Counted from the first letter of the stretch, positions 54,627-64,000 are shown. The stretch is 64,000 bases of DNA from Phycisphaerales bacterium (GCA_016710275.1 JADJXS010000001.1:4092001-4156000); one strand, 5' to 3'. Translations and numbers: made by a program. Notes: generated by a model from the letters alone, not told the origin.

Positions 54627-56774
54627 TCACGCCGCGTCGATCAGCGCCAGCCGCCCCGCGAACATCCGCCGCAGCGCAGCGCGCAGCGCGGCGTGCGCCG
54701 GGTCGGAGAGCTTCGGATCGGCCGCGATGATCGCGAAGGCGTCCTCTCGCGCCTGCTCCGTCAGCTCCTCATCGGTCGCCAGGCTCGCCACCCGCAATTC
54801 CGGCAGGCCGTGCTGGCGCGTCCCCAGCAACTGCCCCGGCCCGCGCAGCCGCAGGTCCGCCTCCGCGATCTCGAATCCGTCCGTCGTCCGCGCCAGCACC
54901 GTCAGCCGCTCACCGGCCGGCGTCACGCCCGCAATGGTCGCCGCCCGCCCGCGATTGACCAGCACGCACAGGCTGTCGCGCGCCCCGCGGCCGACCCGCC
55001 CGCGCAACTGGTGCAACTGCGACAGCCCGTAGCGCTCCGCATGATCCACGATCATCAGCGTTGCCGCCGGCACGTCGATCCCCACTTCCACCACCGTCGT
55101 GCAGATGATCGCCTGCAACTCGCCGCTTGAAAAATCGCTGAGTACCTTCCGCGTCTGATCCGGCTTCAACCCCCCGTGCAGCAGCCCGATGCGCAGCCCC
55201 TTCCACGCCCCCTCCGTCACCTCGCGCCACACCTCCAGCGCCGTGCGCACCGGCCGCCCGGCGGCGGCCTTCTGCGGTGGAGGCTGCTCCTTGCGGGCGG
55301 CATCCTCCGTCGCCGGCTCCTCCTCGCCGATCTGCGGGCACACGACGTAGGCCTGTTCCCCGCCCTCGATCCGCCCGCGCGCGAATTTCAGCACGTCCGC
55401 CCAGCGCGCTCCCGGCGTGACGCGCGTCACGATCCGCCCGCGTCCCGGCGGGCTTCCGCGGATCAGCGACACGTCCAGGTCGCCGAACACCGTCATCGCC
55501 AGCGTTCGGGGGATCGGCGTGGCGGTCATCACGAGATAGTGCGGCCGGCCGCCTTTGCCGCGGAACTCGTGCCGCTGCAGCACGCCGAACTTGTGCTGCT
55601 CATCGACCACCACCAGGGCCAGGTCCGCGAAGATCACGTCCTTCTGGATCAGCGCCTGCGTCCCCACCACCAGGTCCACCTCCCCGCGCTCGATCGCCGC
55701 CAGCGTCTCCCCCCGTTCGCGGCGGCCGGCCGCACCGCCGCGCAGCAGCGCGCGGCGAACCCGCGATCCGGCCAGGTATTTTTCGATGCTCTGGAAGTGC
55801 TGTTGCGCCAGAATCTCGGTCGGCGCCATAATCGCCGCCTGCTTGCGATTCGCCACCGCCAGCAGGCAGGCATAGAGCGCCACCACGGTCTTGCCGCTGC
55901 CCACGTCCCCTTGCAGCAGCCGCGTCATTCCGCGCCCGCTGCGCAGATCCCGCACGATCTCGCGCAGCGCTCCATCCTGCGCCTTGGTCAGCGCAAACGG
56001 GAATCGCGCACGGATGCGCCGATCAATCTCCGGCGTGCACAGCAGCTTCTGTCCTGCGGCCGTCTCCCCGAGCCGCCGCCGGCGCAGCGCCATCCCCAAC
56101 TCGACCAGCAGCAGTTCCTCGTACGCCAGTGTGCGCCGCGCATGCGCCTGCTCCGCCTCATTCCGCGGCTCGTGCATCGCCCGCAGCGCCGCTTCCCGCG
56201 ACAGCAACCCGCGCCGCTTCACCAGCTCCGGCGGCAGCACCTGGACCGTCGGAACCTGCGGCTGCAACAGGACGGTCTCGATCGTCCGCCGCACCAACGC
56301 CGGCTTGAGCAGCCCCTCTCCCGGATACACGCCGATCAGCTTCGCGCCGGCGACCATCGGCGGCGGCGGCTCATCGGGCGACAGCACGATCGTCTCCGGC
56401 TGCACCATTTCCAGCCGATCGCCGAAGACCGTCACCCGCCCCGATGCGCAGACGCGCATCCCGCGCTTCAGCAGCCCCGCGGCGCGGGTGGGCTGAAACC
56501 AGCGCAAGCGCAGGTCGTCCATCCCGTCGGTGATGTCCACCAGCAGCGGGCCGTCGCGGCCGCGCGTGCGGATCACGTCGCCGATCACCGCGGCATGCGC
56601 GTCGGGGCGCAGTTCGCCGATCGGCACGCCGCCCTGCGCCGGCTCATAGCGGTTGGGAAAGTACTCGAGCAGCTCGCCGACGGTGCGCACCCCCACCTTG
56701 GCGAACCACTCCGCCCGGCGCGGACCCACCCCGCGGACGAATTGAATCTCCGTGTCAGCGCGCAGCGCCTGCAT
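54627..56774 (-). CDS. recG: ATP-dependent DNA helicase RecG
   Basis: 715 residues, normal for RecG. An N-terminal helical and wedge/OB part (IQFVRGVGPRRAEWFAKVGV, YPGEGLLKPALVRRTIE) is followed by helicase domain 1 with RLLQGDVGSGKTVVALYACL (Walker A), DLALVVVDEQHKFG (motif II) and MTATPIPRTLAMTVFGDLDV. Domain 2 has GLLHGGLKPDQTRKVLSDF and GRVGRGARDSLCVL (motif VI). It remodels stalled replication forks and Holliday junctions. The LysM lipoprotein gene lies 21 bases upstream on the same strand. Confidence 0.95.
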   Translation of the reverse strand: MQALRADTEIQFVRGVGPRRAEWFAKVGVRTVGELLEYFPNRYEPAQGGVPIGELRPDAHAAVIGDVIRTRGRDGPLLVDITDGMDDLRLRWFQPTRAAGLLKRGMRVCASGRVTVFGDRLEMVQPETIVLSPDEPPPPMVAGAKLIGVYPGEGLLKPALVRRTIETVLLQPQVPTVQVLPPELVKRRGLLSREAALRAMHEPRNEAEQAHARRTLAYEELLLVELGMALRRRRLGETAAGQKLLCTPEIDRRIRARFPFALTKAQDGALREIVRDLRSGRGMTRLLQGDVGSGKTVVALYACLLAVANRKQAAIMAPTEILAQQHFQSIEKYLAGSRVRRALLRGGAAGRRERGETLAAIERGEVDLVVGTQALIQKDVIFADLALVVVDEQHKFGVLQRHEFRGKGGRPHYLVMTATPIPRTLAMTVFGDLDVSLIRGSPPGRGRIVTRVTPGARWADVLKFARGRIEGGEQAYVVCPQIGEEEPATEDAARKEQPPPQKAAAGRPVRTALEVWREVTEGAWKGLRIGLLHGGLKPDQTRKVLSDFSSGELQAIICTTVVEVGIDVPAATLMIVDHAERYGLSQLHQLRGRVGRGARDSLCVLVNRGRAATIAGVTPAGERLTVLARTTDGFEIAEADLRLRGPGQLLGTRQHGLPELRVASLATDEELTEQAREDAFAIIAADPKLSDPAHAALRAALRRMFAGRLALIDAA

Positions 56775-56795
56775 CGCGGGCGCCCCCGATCATGC

Positions 56796-57242
56796 TCACG
56801 GAATCGTCAGGACGGTGCCGACCTTGAGCTTCTTCGGATCGGGTACCTTCGCCTTGTTGGCGCTCTGGATCCGCTTCCACTTGGTCTCGTCGCCGTAGTA
56901 GCGCTTCGAGATTCCCGCCAGCGTCTCGCCGCGCTTGACCGTGTGCGTGCGAGCGCGGGCGGCGGGCTTGGCCGCCGGCTTCGGCCTGGACGGGGCGCGC
57001 TCCAGCGTTCCGCTTTCCGTCGGCGGGTAGCTGGAGTCCGTCGGCTCCATCGCGTCGCTGTAGCGCGTCGGCGACTGCGAGCCGAGGCCCATCGAATCAG
57101 AATCCACCGGCGGATACGGCTCGGCCGGCGGCGGTGATTCGGCCGTCGGCTGGCTCGGCTGCGGGTTCTGTTTGTTCTGGTCGCCGCACCCCGAAAGGGC
57201 GATAACACTCAGCAGCACGGACAGGGCGATCACGCGGCTCAC
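56796..57242 (-). CDS. LysM-domain lipoprotein
   Basis: 148 residues from GTG 57242, preceded by GGGAG; an upstream in-frame ATG gives a poor signal. VSRVIALSVLLSVIALSGC is a lipoprotein signal with lipobox LSGC. A proline/serine-rich region is followed by a C-terminal LysM domain (HTVKRGETLAGISKRYYGDE, KVPDPKKLKVGTVLTIP) that binds peptidoglycan. It lies 21 bases upstream of recG. Confidence 0.87.
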   Translation of the reverse strand: MSRVIALSVLLSVIALSGCGDQNKQNPQPSQPTAESPPPAEPYPPVDSDSMGLGSQSPTRYSDAMEPTDSSYPPTESGTLERAPSRPKPAAKPAARARTHTVKRGETLAGISKRYYGDETKWKRIQSANKAKVPDPKKLKVGTVLTIP

Positions 57243-57424
57243 GGCGGTTCTCCCGGCGGTTGGCGGTTGCAAATTCCCCGACAATCTCAATCGAACTCGA
57301 TCGTTCTGTAAAGTGTGCATCCCGCCGGCCAACGCCCGGCGTTAGAAAATAAGATTGCGGCATCGCATCGACCGCGGCCGGCAAACCGCTACGCTTTACT
57401 GAACGCCGCCGTGCCGGAGCCGAA

Positions 57425-58054
57425 ATGCCCCCGGAGTCGTCCTCCGCCACCACTGCAACGGTCCGTCCGATGACTGCTTCAGATGCGTCGGAGGTCGCAC
57501 GGCTGCACGCGCTGACGATCAGCCGCGGCTTTCTCTCCCGGCTGGGCCCGCGCTTCCTGCGCGAGTTGTACATCGGCATCGAGGAAGACCCGGAATCCGC
57601 CGTGTGGGTCGCCGAGCGCGACGGCGGCGTCTGCGGCTATCTGGCCTACACCGCCAATGTCAGCGGCCTCTATCGCCGCGTGCTGCGCGCCCGCTCGTGG
57701 CGGCTGTTCCTGGGCATGATCCCGCGCGTGCTGCGGCCCTCGATGCTGCGCAACGTCCTCGAAACGCTTTGCTATCCGCGCACGCAGGAGGCGATGCACC
57801 TGCCGCGGGCCGAGCTGCTGGCCATCGGCATCGACCCGCAGCGCCAGGGCGGCGGCGCGGGGCGGCGGCTGGTCGGCGTGATGCTGGAGCGCGCCGCAGC
57901 CGACGGCGTGGACTGCGTCAAGGTCGTCGTCGGCGGCGAGCTGGACGGCGCCAACGCCTTCTATCAGCGGCTCGGCTTTTCGCGGCTCACTGAGTTTGAG
58001 CATCACGGGCGCTTGTCGATCATCTACGCAATCCCGGTACAATCCGCCCCGTAG
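57425..58054 (+). CDS. GNAT N-acetyltransferase
   Basis: 209 residues, ATG 57425 after CGGAG. ATVRPMTASDASEVARLHAL at the start, the acetyl-CoA loop IDPQRQGGGAGRRLVGVMLE, and GANAFYQRLGFSRLTEFEH at the end are typical GNAT motifs. It is divergent from the LysM gene and 63 bases before the glycosyl transferase gene, with which it may be co-expressed. Acceptor unknown. Confidence 0.88.
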   Translation: MPPESSSATTATVRPMTASDASEVARLHALTISRGFLSRLGPRFLRELYIGIEEDPESAVWVAERDGGVCGYLAYTANVSGLYRRVLRARSWRLFLGMIPRVLRPSMLRNVLETLCYPRTQEAMHLPRAELLAIGIDPQRQGGGAGRRLVGVMLERAAADGVDCVKVVVGGELDGANAFYQRLGFSRLTEFEHHGRLSIIYAIPVQSAP

Positions 58055-58117
58055 CGCTGCGCGCTGCCGGCGCTGGGCGCAGCGCCGTCGCGAAGCGCAC
58101 CTCCAACCGGGCCTGTC

Positions 58118-59245
58118 GTGAACGAATTTCTCGATCTGCTGCGCAACTACGGGCTGGTCGCCGGCGTCGCCTTCGTCGTCACCGTCTTCGCCACACCCAT
58201 CGCCATGCGCGTCGCCGAGCGCACCGGGATCATGGACATCCCGGATCAGAAGCTCAAGCCGCATGCCCGGCCGATTCCCTACCTGGGCGGCACCGCCATC
58301 CTGCTGGGGTGGGCGGCGGCGCTGGCCGGCTCGATGATCGTCGGGTTGACCGACTGGCACGCGCTGCTGCCGATCCTGCTGGGCGGCGCGGCGATTTCGG
58401 CCGTCGGGCTGCTTGATGACATCCGCGATGTGTCGCCGCGCTTCCGGCTGGCCGCCGGGGGATTGATCATCGGCACGGTGATCCTGCTCACGGGCGCGGG
58501 GCTGCGCCTGGTGGATTCGCTGCTGACTCCGGCGGGGATCGACCTGCCGCCCGTGGTGAGCCACTCGCTTTCCTTTCTGGTCGGGCTGGTCATCGTGCTG
58601 GGGGCCTGTCACAGCACGAACCTGATCGACGGGCTGGACGGCCTTTGCTCCGGCGTGACCGCGATCATCTCGGCGGGCTTTTTTCTGCTGGCGGCGTTTC
58701 TGGCGGTGTGGAAGCATTCGCAGGACGGCGACCCCGTTCGGCTGGTGCTCTCGATCGCGATGGTCGGTGCCGCAATCGGCTTTCTGCCGCACAATTTCAA
58801 CCCCGCGCGCATCTTCATGGGCGACGCCGGCTCGACGCTGCTGGGCTTCAATTGCGGCATGCTGATCCTGCTCTTCGGCGAGAAGCAGGTTTTTCGCTGG
58901 GTGATCGGGGCGCTGATGATCTTCGCGCTGCCGGTCTTCGACACCGCGCTGGCCATGTTCCGCCGCTGGCGCAGCGGGCGATCCATCTTCGCCGGCGACC
59001 GCAGCCACTTTTACGATCAGCTCGTGCAGCGCGGGCTGACCGTGCGGCAGACGGTGCTGGTCTGTTACGGGCTGAGCATCATCTTCGGCGTGCTGGGGCT
59101 GCTGGTCACGCTCGACGCCATGCGCACGCGCTGGGCGCTGCTGGTGTACCTGGGCGTCTGGGGCGTCGTCGCGCTGATCACCTGGCGCGCCGGCCTGACC
59201 GACCCCGAGCGCCGCCGCGCCGCCGCCCCCGTCCCGCAGGAGTAG
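58118..59245 (+). CDS. Undecaprenyl-phosphate sugar-1-phosphate transferase (WecA/MraY superfamily)
   Basis: 375 residues, GTG start. About ten membrane helices with the family's cytoplasmic motifs: DIPDQKLKPHARPIPYLGGT, GLLDDIRDVSPRFR, NLIDGLDGLCSGV and NFNPARIFMGDAGSTLLGF, plus RSHFYDQLVQRGL in the late loop. It transfers a sugar-1-phosphate from a UDP-sugar to undecaprenyl phosphate. The motifs fit WecA-type enzymes more than MraY. It probably starts a surface polysaccharide; no such cluster is in the window. Confidence 0.9.
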   Translation: MNEFLDLLRNYGLVAGVAFVVTVFATPIAMRVAERTGIMDIPDQKLKPHARPIPYLGGTAILLGWAAALAGSMIVGLTDWHALLPILLGGAAISAVGLLDDIRDVSPRFRLAAGGLIIGTVILLTGAGLRLVDSLLTPAGIDLPPVVSHSLSFLVGLVIVLGACHSTNLIDGLDGLCSGVTAIISAGFFLLAAFLAVWKHSQDGDPVRLVLSIAMVGAAIGFLPHNFNPARIFMGDAGSTLLGFNCGMLILLFGEKQVFRWVIGALMIFALPVFDTALAMFRRWRSGRSIFAGDRSHFYDQLVQRGLTVRQTVLVCYGLSIIFGVLGLLVTLDAMRTRWALLVYLGVWGVVALITWRAGLTDPERRRAAAPVPQE

Positions 59246-59250
59246 CCCCG

Positions 59251-60033
59251 ATGGCGCTGACCTACGCGAGCTACCTGAAAATCGACGAGTTGCTGTCGCT
59301 GCAATTGCCGCGCTCCGACCCGCCCGAGCACGACGAAACGCTCTTCATCATTATTCACCAGACCTACGAACTGTGGTTCAAGCAGACGCTGCACGAGCTG
59401 GACCGGCTGCGCGACGACCTCTCCGCCAACCGCCTCTACGAATCGCTCGCCACGCTCAAGCGCGTCCGCATGATCCTCAAAACCATCGTCGCGCAGCTCG
59501 ACATCCTCGAAACCATGACGCCGATGTCCTTCGCCAGCTTCCGCAGCCGGCTGGACACCGCCTCGGGTTTTCAGTCCATGCAGTTCCGCGAGCTGGAGTT
59601 CCTGCTGGGGTTCAAGCGCGCCGAGATGATGCGCTACTATCCGCCCGACACCCCCGGCTACGCCGCCGTGCAGCGCCGTCTGAACGGCCGCACGCTGGTC
59701 GATCACCTCTACGATTTCCTCGCGCATCAGGGCGCGCGCATTGGGCCCGAGCTGCGCGAGCGCGACGTCACGCAGCCGGTGCAGCCCAGCCCCGCGCTGC
59801 AGGACGAACTGCTGCGCATCTACCAGACGCGCCCCGACGTGGTGTTGCTGCTCGAGCTGCTCATGGACATCGACGAGGGGTTGCAGGAGTGGCGCTACCG
59901 GCATGTGAAGATCGTCGAGCGCACCATCGGCGCCAAGCAGGGAACGGGCGGCTCGCTGGGCGTCGAGTTCCTCAAGAAGTCGCTCTTTCAGCCGGTGTTC
60001 GCAGATCTGTGGGCGATCCGCGTGCGGCTCTGA
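59251..60033 (+). CDS. kynA: Tryptophan 2,3-dioxygenase
   Basis: 260 residues, ATG 59251 with AGGAG upstream, 5 bases after the previous stop. FIIIHQTYELWFKQ contains H36, the substrate-side histidine; FRELEFLLG holds the conserved Arg; EWRYRHVKIVERTIG holds the heme ligand H218; GTGGSLGVEFLKK is the substrate-closing loop. It opens the indole ring of tryptophan to N-formylkynurenine. The next gene is the formamidase for its product. Confidence 0.93.
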   Translation: MALTYASYLKIDELLSLQLPRSDPPEHDETLFIIIHQTYELWFKQTLHELDRLRDDLSANRLYESLATLKRVRMILKTIVAQLDILETMTPMSFASFRSRLDTASGFQSMQFRELEFLLGFKRAEMMRYYPPDTPGYAAVQRRLNGRTLVDHLYDFLAHQGARIGPELRERDVTQPVQPSPALQDELLRIYQTRPDVVLLLELLMDIDEGLQEWRYRHVKIVERTIGAKQGTGGSLGVEFLKKSLFQPVFADLWAIRVRL

Positions 60034-60180
60034 CGGCCGGCCGGATTCCTTTCGCATCAGCGGCTGCTCTGTGAACTGTGCGGTCGCAAAGAGTGTTCTG
60101 CCCGCGGCGCGGAGCAATGCAGTCGTAGTGTGCGTTCCGCCCGCGGAGCGGCTTCAACCCGCGCGATGGAGCACGGACCG

Positions 60181-60828
60181 ATGATTCACGACATCACCCC
60201 GCCGATCACGCCCGAGCTGGCCGTCTGGCCGGGCGACACCCCCGCCTCGCGCGAGGTGCTGCTCGACATGGCCCGCGGCCACAATCTCACGCTCAGCACA
60301 CTGCACGCGACCGTGCACCTGGGCGCCCATGCCGACGCGCCGAATCACTACGGCTTCCCCGCACCGGCCATCCACGAGCGCCCGCTGGCCCCTTATCTGG
60401 GGCGCTGCCAGGTGATCCGCGTCCGCGTGCCGCGCGGCGGGCGCGTCAGCGTCGCCATGCTGGGCGAGCCGATCCAGGCCGAGCGCGTGCTGCTGGCCAC
60501 CGGCACCTATCCCGACCCGCAGCGCTGGAACCCCGACTTTGCCGGAATTGAGCCGGAGTTGATTGATTTCCTGAACGAGCGCAGCGTGCGGCTGATCGGC
60601 ATCGACACGCCAAGCGTCGATCTGTCTGATTCGCAGGAGTTGCCGGCCCATCAGCGTCTTCTGGCGTGCGACATGGCCGTGCTGGAGGGGTTGGTGCTGG
60701 AGCGTGTTCCGGCGGGAGTGTATGAGCTGATCGCGCTGCCGCTGCCGCTGGTGGGGTTTGACGCCAGCCCGGTCCGTGCGATTCTTCGCGACCTGCGCGG
60801 CGCGCCTGATGTGGGTGGCCCCGTCTGA
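60181..60828 (+). CDS. kynB: Kynurenine formamidase (cyclase family)
   Basis: 215 residues from ATG 60181 with GGAG 8 bases upstream. HLGAHADAPNHY gives the metal-binding pattern HxxxHxD...H (H46, H50, D52, H56), and WPGDTP, GIDTPSVDLSDS and LPAHQRLLACDMAVLEGL match KynB. It hydrolyses N-formylkynurenine to kynurenine. It follows tryptophan 2,3-dioxygenase by 147 bases, supporting this substrate over other cyclase-family ones. Kynureninase is not in the window. Confidence 0.9.
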   Translation: MIHDITPPITPELAVWPGDTPASREVLLDMARGHNLTLSTLHATVHLGAHADAPNHYGFPAPAIHERPLAPYLGRCQVIRVRVPRGGRVSVAMLGEPIQAERVLLATGTYPDPQRWNPDFAGIEPELIDFLNERSVRLIGIDTPSVDLSDSQELPAHQRLLACDMAVLEGLVLERVPAGVYELIALPLPLVGFDASPVRAILRDLRGAPDVGGPV

Positions 60829-61285
60829 AATGCGCGACCCCGCCTGTAGTGCGCGACTGCGAGGTTTTCTCGATTCGACGCGGAGCCGAGAGTGCTGCGC
60901 CGGCGATGGTGCCGTCGCCGCCACGATCGCTACCGCCACCACTTGCCGCGTCAACAGTGGCCGCCCCGCCATCCATGTTGCCGCGGGAGTCGTTGCCACC
61001 GGCGCTGCCTCCGCCGTGTCATAGCAAGTCAGGTCGGACCAGTCCTCGGCAGCGCAGCGCTCTGTTCCGGGGTGCCGGTTTCAGGCAAGCGCTGATATGG
61101 TGCGTTGGTCGAGTCGCGGAGTCAGAAGTGCACCATGCAGCGTCACCGCCCGATGCTACTCCTCCGCGTGAATGCAGAGCGCTCCCCAGCCGTGGCGCTC
61201 TTTGTCTTCACGGGATGGACAGGCGATCTCCTCTGGTTCCGTCGTGATGCCTGCTGCCGGATCGTGGCTTCCAGCAGGGTCCATG
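60829..61285. other. Gap between kynB and the IS66 fragment
   Basis: About 455 bases with no supported gene. Short open frames on both strands lack family resemblance and ribosome sites. It ends at the IS66 terminal GTAA. Confidence 0.5.
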
Positions 61286-61330
61286 GTAACAGTTCACCCG
61301 TCTGCGGCGATTGTATCCGGTAGCGGGGGG
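61286..61330. repeat. 45-base direct repeat, copy at IS66 end
   Basis: GTAACAGTTCACCCGTCTGC and onward through TATCCGGTAGCGGGGGG; the same sequence recurs at 61513-61557 inside the transposase gene. Confidence 0.9.
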
Positions 61331-62076
61331 AGTTGTCCGGTTTGGACGCAGGTCCGCAGGGCGGTTTCGAGGGTGTGGAGCGGGTCGTGGCCGCGGAGTT
61401 TGAGGGTGCGGTAGACGCTCATGAGGATGGCCTGGGTGGTAGCGCCGCGGTCGGAGCGATTGGACTGGCTGTTCTTCCGCAGGATGACGGCCGGTCGGAT
61501 CATTCGTTCGGCGTAACAGTTCACCCGTCTGCGGCGATTGTATCCGGTAGCGGGGGGGATGTGATCGGCGGTGCGGCGCAGGCGTTTGCACAGCCGCAGG
61601 GCGTCGCGATCGACGGGTTGTCCGGCGGCGGCGTGGTCGAGCACATTCCGGACCAGCGCATCGAGGCGCAGCGTGAGGCGCGGGATGCGCGTGGCATAGC
61701 GTTGCGGCGAAAAGTCCGGCCGCTTGCGCAGACGGATGCCGTCGCGGATCAGTCGCCGCAGGGTTTTGGCGAAGGTGTGCCAGCCGTCGTCCGTGGCGTG
61801 CGGCGCGCGGCGCGCGCTGCTCGTCGACTTTCTCCAGTTCGCAGCAGGTGCACGAGGCAATACTGTCGATCGGCCACGTCGATCGATTCGTACGCGCTCC
61901 AGAAGTCGTGCAGCAGGATGCCCTCGAAGGCCTCGCCGAAGAACTTCCGGAGCGCGGGACTTCCGCGGCAGCGGTCGATCATGTAGTAGCACACCTGGCC
62001 GTTGGCAAAACACCACAGCCAGCAGGTCTGGCCCTGCACGCGCCAGCCGGTCTCGTCCGCGTGCAGATGGGCGGAA
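61294..62076 (-). pseudogene. IS66 transposase TnpC fragment, rearranged
   Basis: Begins at the first catalytic region (HLHADETGW), then CWLWCFANGQVCYYMIDRCR and LHDFWSAYESIDVADRQYC, and ends with ERMIRPAVILRKNSQSNRSD and GQLPPLPDTIAADG. The frame changes near 61825. Just before ERMIRP a 45-base copy of the element end replaces the codons expected to encode the NNHA part, so the DDE site is damaged. Confidence 0.8.
61513..61557. repeat. 45-base direct repeat, internal copy
   Basis: Identical over 45 bases to 61286-61330; the run of G is one longer here (61552-61558). Confidence 0.9.
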
Positions 62077-63236
62077 GACTTCGGCCGCGGCGCGCCGGTC
62101 CTGGCGCCGGCCGAGCCGGGGTTGAAGGGCGACGCATCCTCGGGATCGCGCCGCGGCCGGCGGCGCTACCGCCGCCCGCACGTACTGCGGGTGGTGCTGA
62201 GCCATTCGCGCAGGGGTACAGCGAAGTCGTCGAGCCGCCAGACGACCGACAACTTCATCCGCTGTCTGGAGAACGCCTTTCAGCACTTCGGCGGCGTGCC
62301 GCGGATGCTGGTGATCGACAACCTGAAGGCCGCGGTGACCAAGGCCGACTGGTTCGACCCGGAGCTGAATCCCAAGCTCCAGGCCTTCGCCGAGCACTGC
62401 GGCACGGTGATCGTGCCAACCCGGCCGTACACGCCGCGGCACGAGGGCAAGGTCGAGCGCGGCGTTGACTACGTGCAGGAGAACGCGCTCAAAGGCCGGA
62501 CCTTTGACAGCCTGGCCGACCAGAACCGCTATCTGGCCGAATGGGAAGCCGCCGTCGCGGACACGCGCATCCACGGCACGACGCGCCAGCAGGTCGGCAG
62601 GGTCTTCGAGCAGATCGAGCGGCCGGGCGCTGCGGCCGCTGCCGGCCACGCGCTTCCCGTGCTTCCAGGAAGGCCAACGCATCGTCAATCGCGACGGCCA
62701 CGTTGAAGTCGCCAAAGCCTATTACTCGGCGCCGCCCGAGTTCCTCGGCCGCAAGGTCTGGATCCGCTGGGACAGCCAGGTCGTGCGGCTCTTCGATCCG
62801 CAGTTCAAGCAGATCGCGATTCACGCCCGACGCGAGCCCGGCCGCTTCGCCACCGATCAGCGGCACATCGCGCCCGAGAAGCGCGGCGGCCTCGAGCCGC
62901 GCGCGGTCTGGTGGCTGCGGAAGGCGCAGGCCATCGGCCCCGAGGCCGGCCGCTGGGCCGAGACGCTGCTGGCGCGCCGCGGGATTCACGCCCTGCGCGC
63001 CGTCATGGGGCTGGTCAGCCTGACGCAGCGCCACGCGAGCGGCGCGGTGGAACAGGCCCTGCTGCGCCGCCCGCGCCCATGCCGCCTGGCGACTGCGCGA
63101 CCTGCGCAATCTGCTCAAACGCCAGGCGCCGCCCCAGCAGGAGCGATTCGAGTTCATCACCGAGCACCCGCTGATCCGGTCCTTGTCGGACTACGGCCGG
63201 CTGGTGCGTTCCGCCTTCGAGGAGCTGCACGCATGA
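62077..63236 (+). pseudogene. istA: IstA fragment, frameshifted
   Basis: Starts at the DFG of the first DDE Asp region and keeps MLVIDNLKAAVTKADWF and RHEGKVERGVDYV. Compared with copy 1 it has a missing A near 62207, an extra C near 62236, an extra G near 62631 and more near 63060-63080. The last stretch to the stop at 63234-63236 is in the normal place. Confidence 0.85.
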
Positions 63237-63290
63237 AAAAAGACCAGAAAAGGCTTCTTCCCCTCCGGAGAGCACCAGGGGAGACCTCCC

Positions 63291-64000
63291 ATGAATGACG
63301 CCCTGCGCCGCCCTGACCCGCCTGCGCCTCTCGGGCCTGGCCCATTCGCTGGACGTGCGATTGGCCGAGGCCAGCGGCAACCGGCTCGGCCATGCCGAGT
63401 TCCTGGAACTTGTGCTCCAGGACGAGTTACTCGTCCGCAACGACCGGTTGATCGGCCGCCGCACCAAGGCCGCCGGCTTCCGCGAGCAGAAAACGCTCGA
63501 AGACTTCGACTGGCAGTTCAATCCGTCGATCAAGCGGAAAATCATCTTCGACCTGGCCGCTAAGCCGCTTCCTCCGCGAAGCGCGCGACGTGCTGCTGCT
63601 CGGCCCGCCCGGCACGGGCAAGAGCCACCTGGCCCAGGCCATCGGCCACGCCGTCATCAAGGCCCGGCGCCACCGTGCTCTATCGCTCCATCTTCGATCT
63701 GGTCCGCGACTTCCTCGGCGACGAAGCCGTCAGCGGACACGAGAAAACCCTCGACCGCTATCTGCGGCCCGGAGCCTGGTCATCATCGACGACATGGGCA
63801 TGAAGCAGCCTCCCCAAACGCTCAGGAGAGTACCTGTTCGAGATCATCATGCGCGCTACCAGGTCCGCGCCACCATGATGACCTCAAATCGCCCGCTGGA
63901 AGACTGGGGCAAACTGATCGGCGACGTGCCGGCCGCGACCGCTATCCTCGACCGCTTCCTGCACAACGCCGAGGTGATCAATATCACCGGCCGCAGCTAC
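63291..64000 (+). pseudogene. istB: IstB fragment, frameshifted, cut by window end
   Basis: Starts at the same ATG context as copy 1 (GGGGAGACCTCCC). Frame breaks near 63310, 63565, 63665, 63775, 63808 and 63855 interrupt the Walker A LLLGPPGTGKSHLAQ and DDMGM segments. Several of these differ from the breaks in copy 1. Confidence 0.85.

Larger units (their letters stand above)
61286..62076 (-). mobile_element. IS66-family element, 3' part only
   Basis: Starts at the GTAACAGTTCACCCGTC end typical of IS66-type terminal repeats and contains the last two thirds of the transposase. The 5' part is missing: at about 62077 the sequence switches directly to IS21. Confidence 0.8.
62077..64000 (+). 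mobile_element. IS21-family element, partial second copy (continues off window)
   Basis: Near-identical to 10851 onward of the first IS21, at a nearly constant offset of 51226 apart from many 1-base indels. It lacks the left 590 bases, including the terminal repeat and the helix-turn-helix region of istA. The right part runs off the window. Confidence 0.92.

Noticed and set aside
61294..62715. 473-codon minus-strand frame
   Set aside because: It runs from the IS66 transposase through the junction into the antisense of IS21.

Overview
The window is high-GC DNA from a bacterium that is very probably a planctomycete. The clues are two PEP-CTERM proteins, a prepilin-like protein with the planctomycete DGH-type C-terminus, paired DUF1080 domains, secreted proteins with CC-rich repeats and dockerin-like calcium loops, and small membrane proteins ending in a CxxCGY...CPECG zinc ribbon. 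No rRNA or tRNA gene was seen.

Left part (1-9.5 kb): a cell-wall amidase running off the left edge, a PEP-CTERM protein, a repeat-rich gap, then housekeeping genes (glutaryl-CoA-type acyl-CoA dehydrogenase, HDOD protein, biotin carboxyl carrier protein AccB, glyoxalase-fold protein). At 9.5-15.7 kb a minus-strand restriction-modification operon holds a XamI-like endonuclease, an N6-adenine methyltransferase and a third gene whose start overlaps the methyltransferase stop. The third gene is split by a complete IS21 element with a 5-bp target duplication.

Middle (16-31.9 kb): ClpX, two tandem STN-domain secreted paralogues (one frameshifted), a Fic protein, a SirB1-type protein, TrpD, a cation/proton antiporter, a BatA-like von Willebrand protein and its neighbours, and a sigma-70 factor. 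Short tandem repeats of several periods (12, 15, 18, 22 bp) sit at or near the 3' ends of several genes.

Right part (32-64 kb): two orphan genes lie between copies of a palindromic repeat, followed by secreted and lipid-anchored proteins and a cysteine desulfurase. From 43.9 to 49.6 kb there is an all-minus-strand array of displaced RHS fragments with small orphan genes. Its best-preserved member fuses an RHS core to an L,D-transpeptidase (YkuD/Tlde1-like) domain and is followed, beyond a deleted IS630 element, by a lipoprotein that could be its immunity protein. The window closes with RecG, a LysM lipoprotein, a WecA/MraY-type transferase, the kynurenine pair (tryptophan 2,3-dioxygenase, kynurenine formamidase), and a chimeric IS66/IS21 junction running off the right edge.

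Both IS21 copies and the IS66 piece carry many small frameshifts that nearby single-copy genes mostly lack. Real decay and consensus error in repeats cannot be told apart here.
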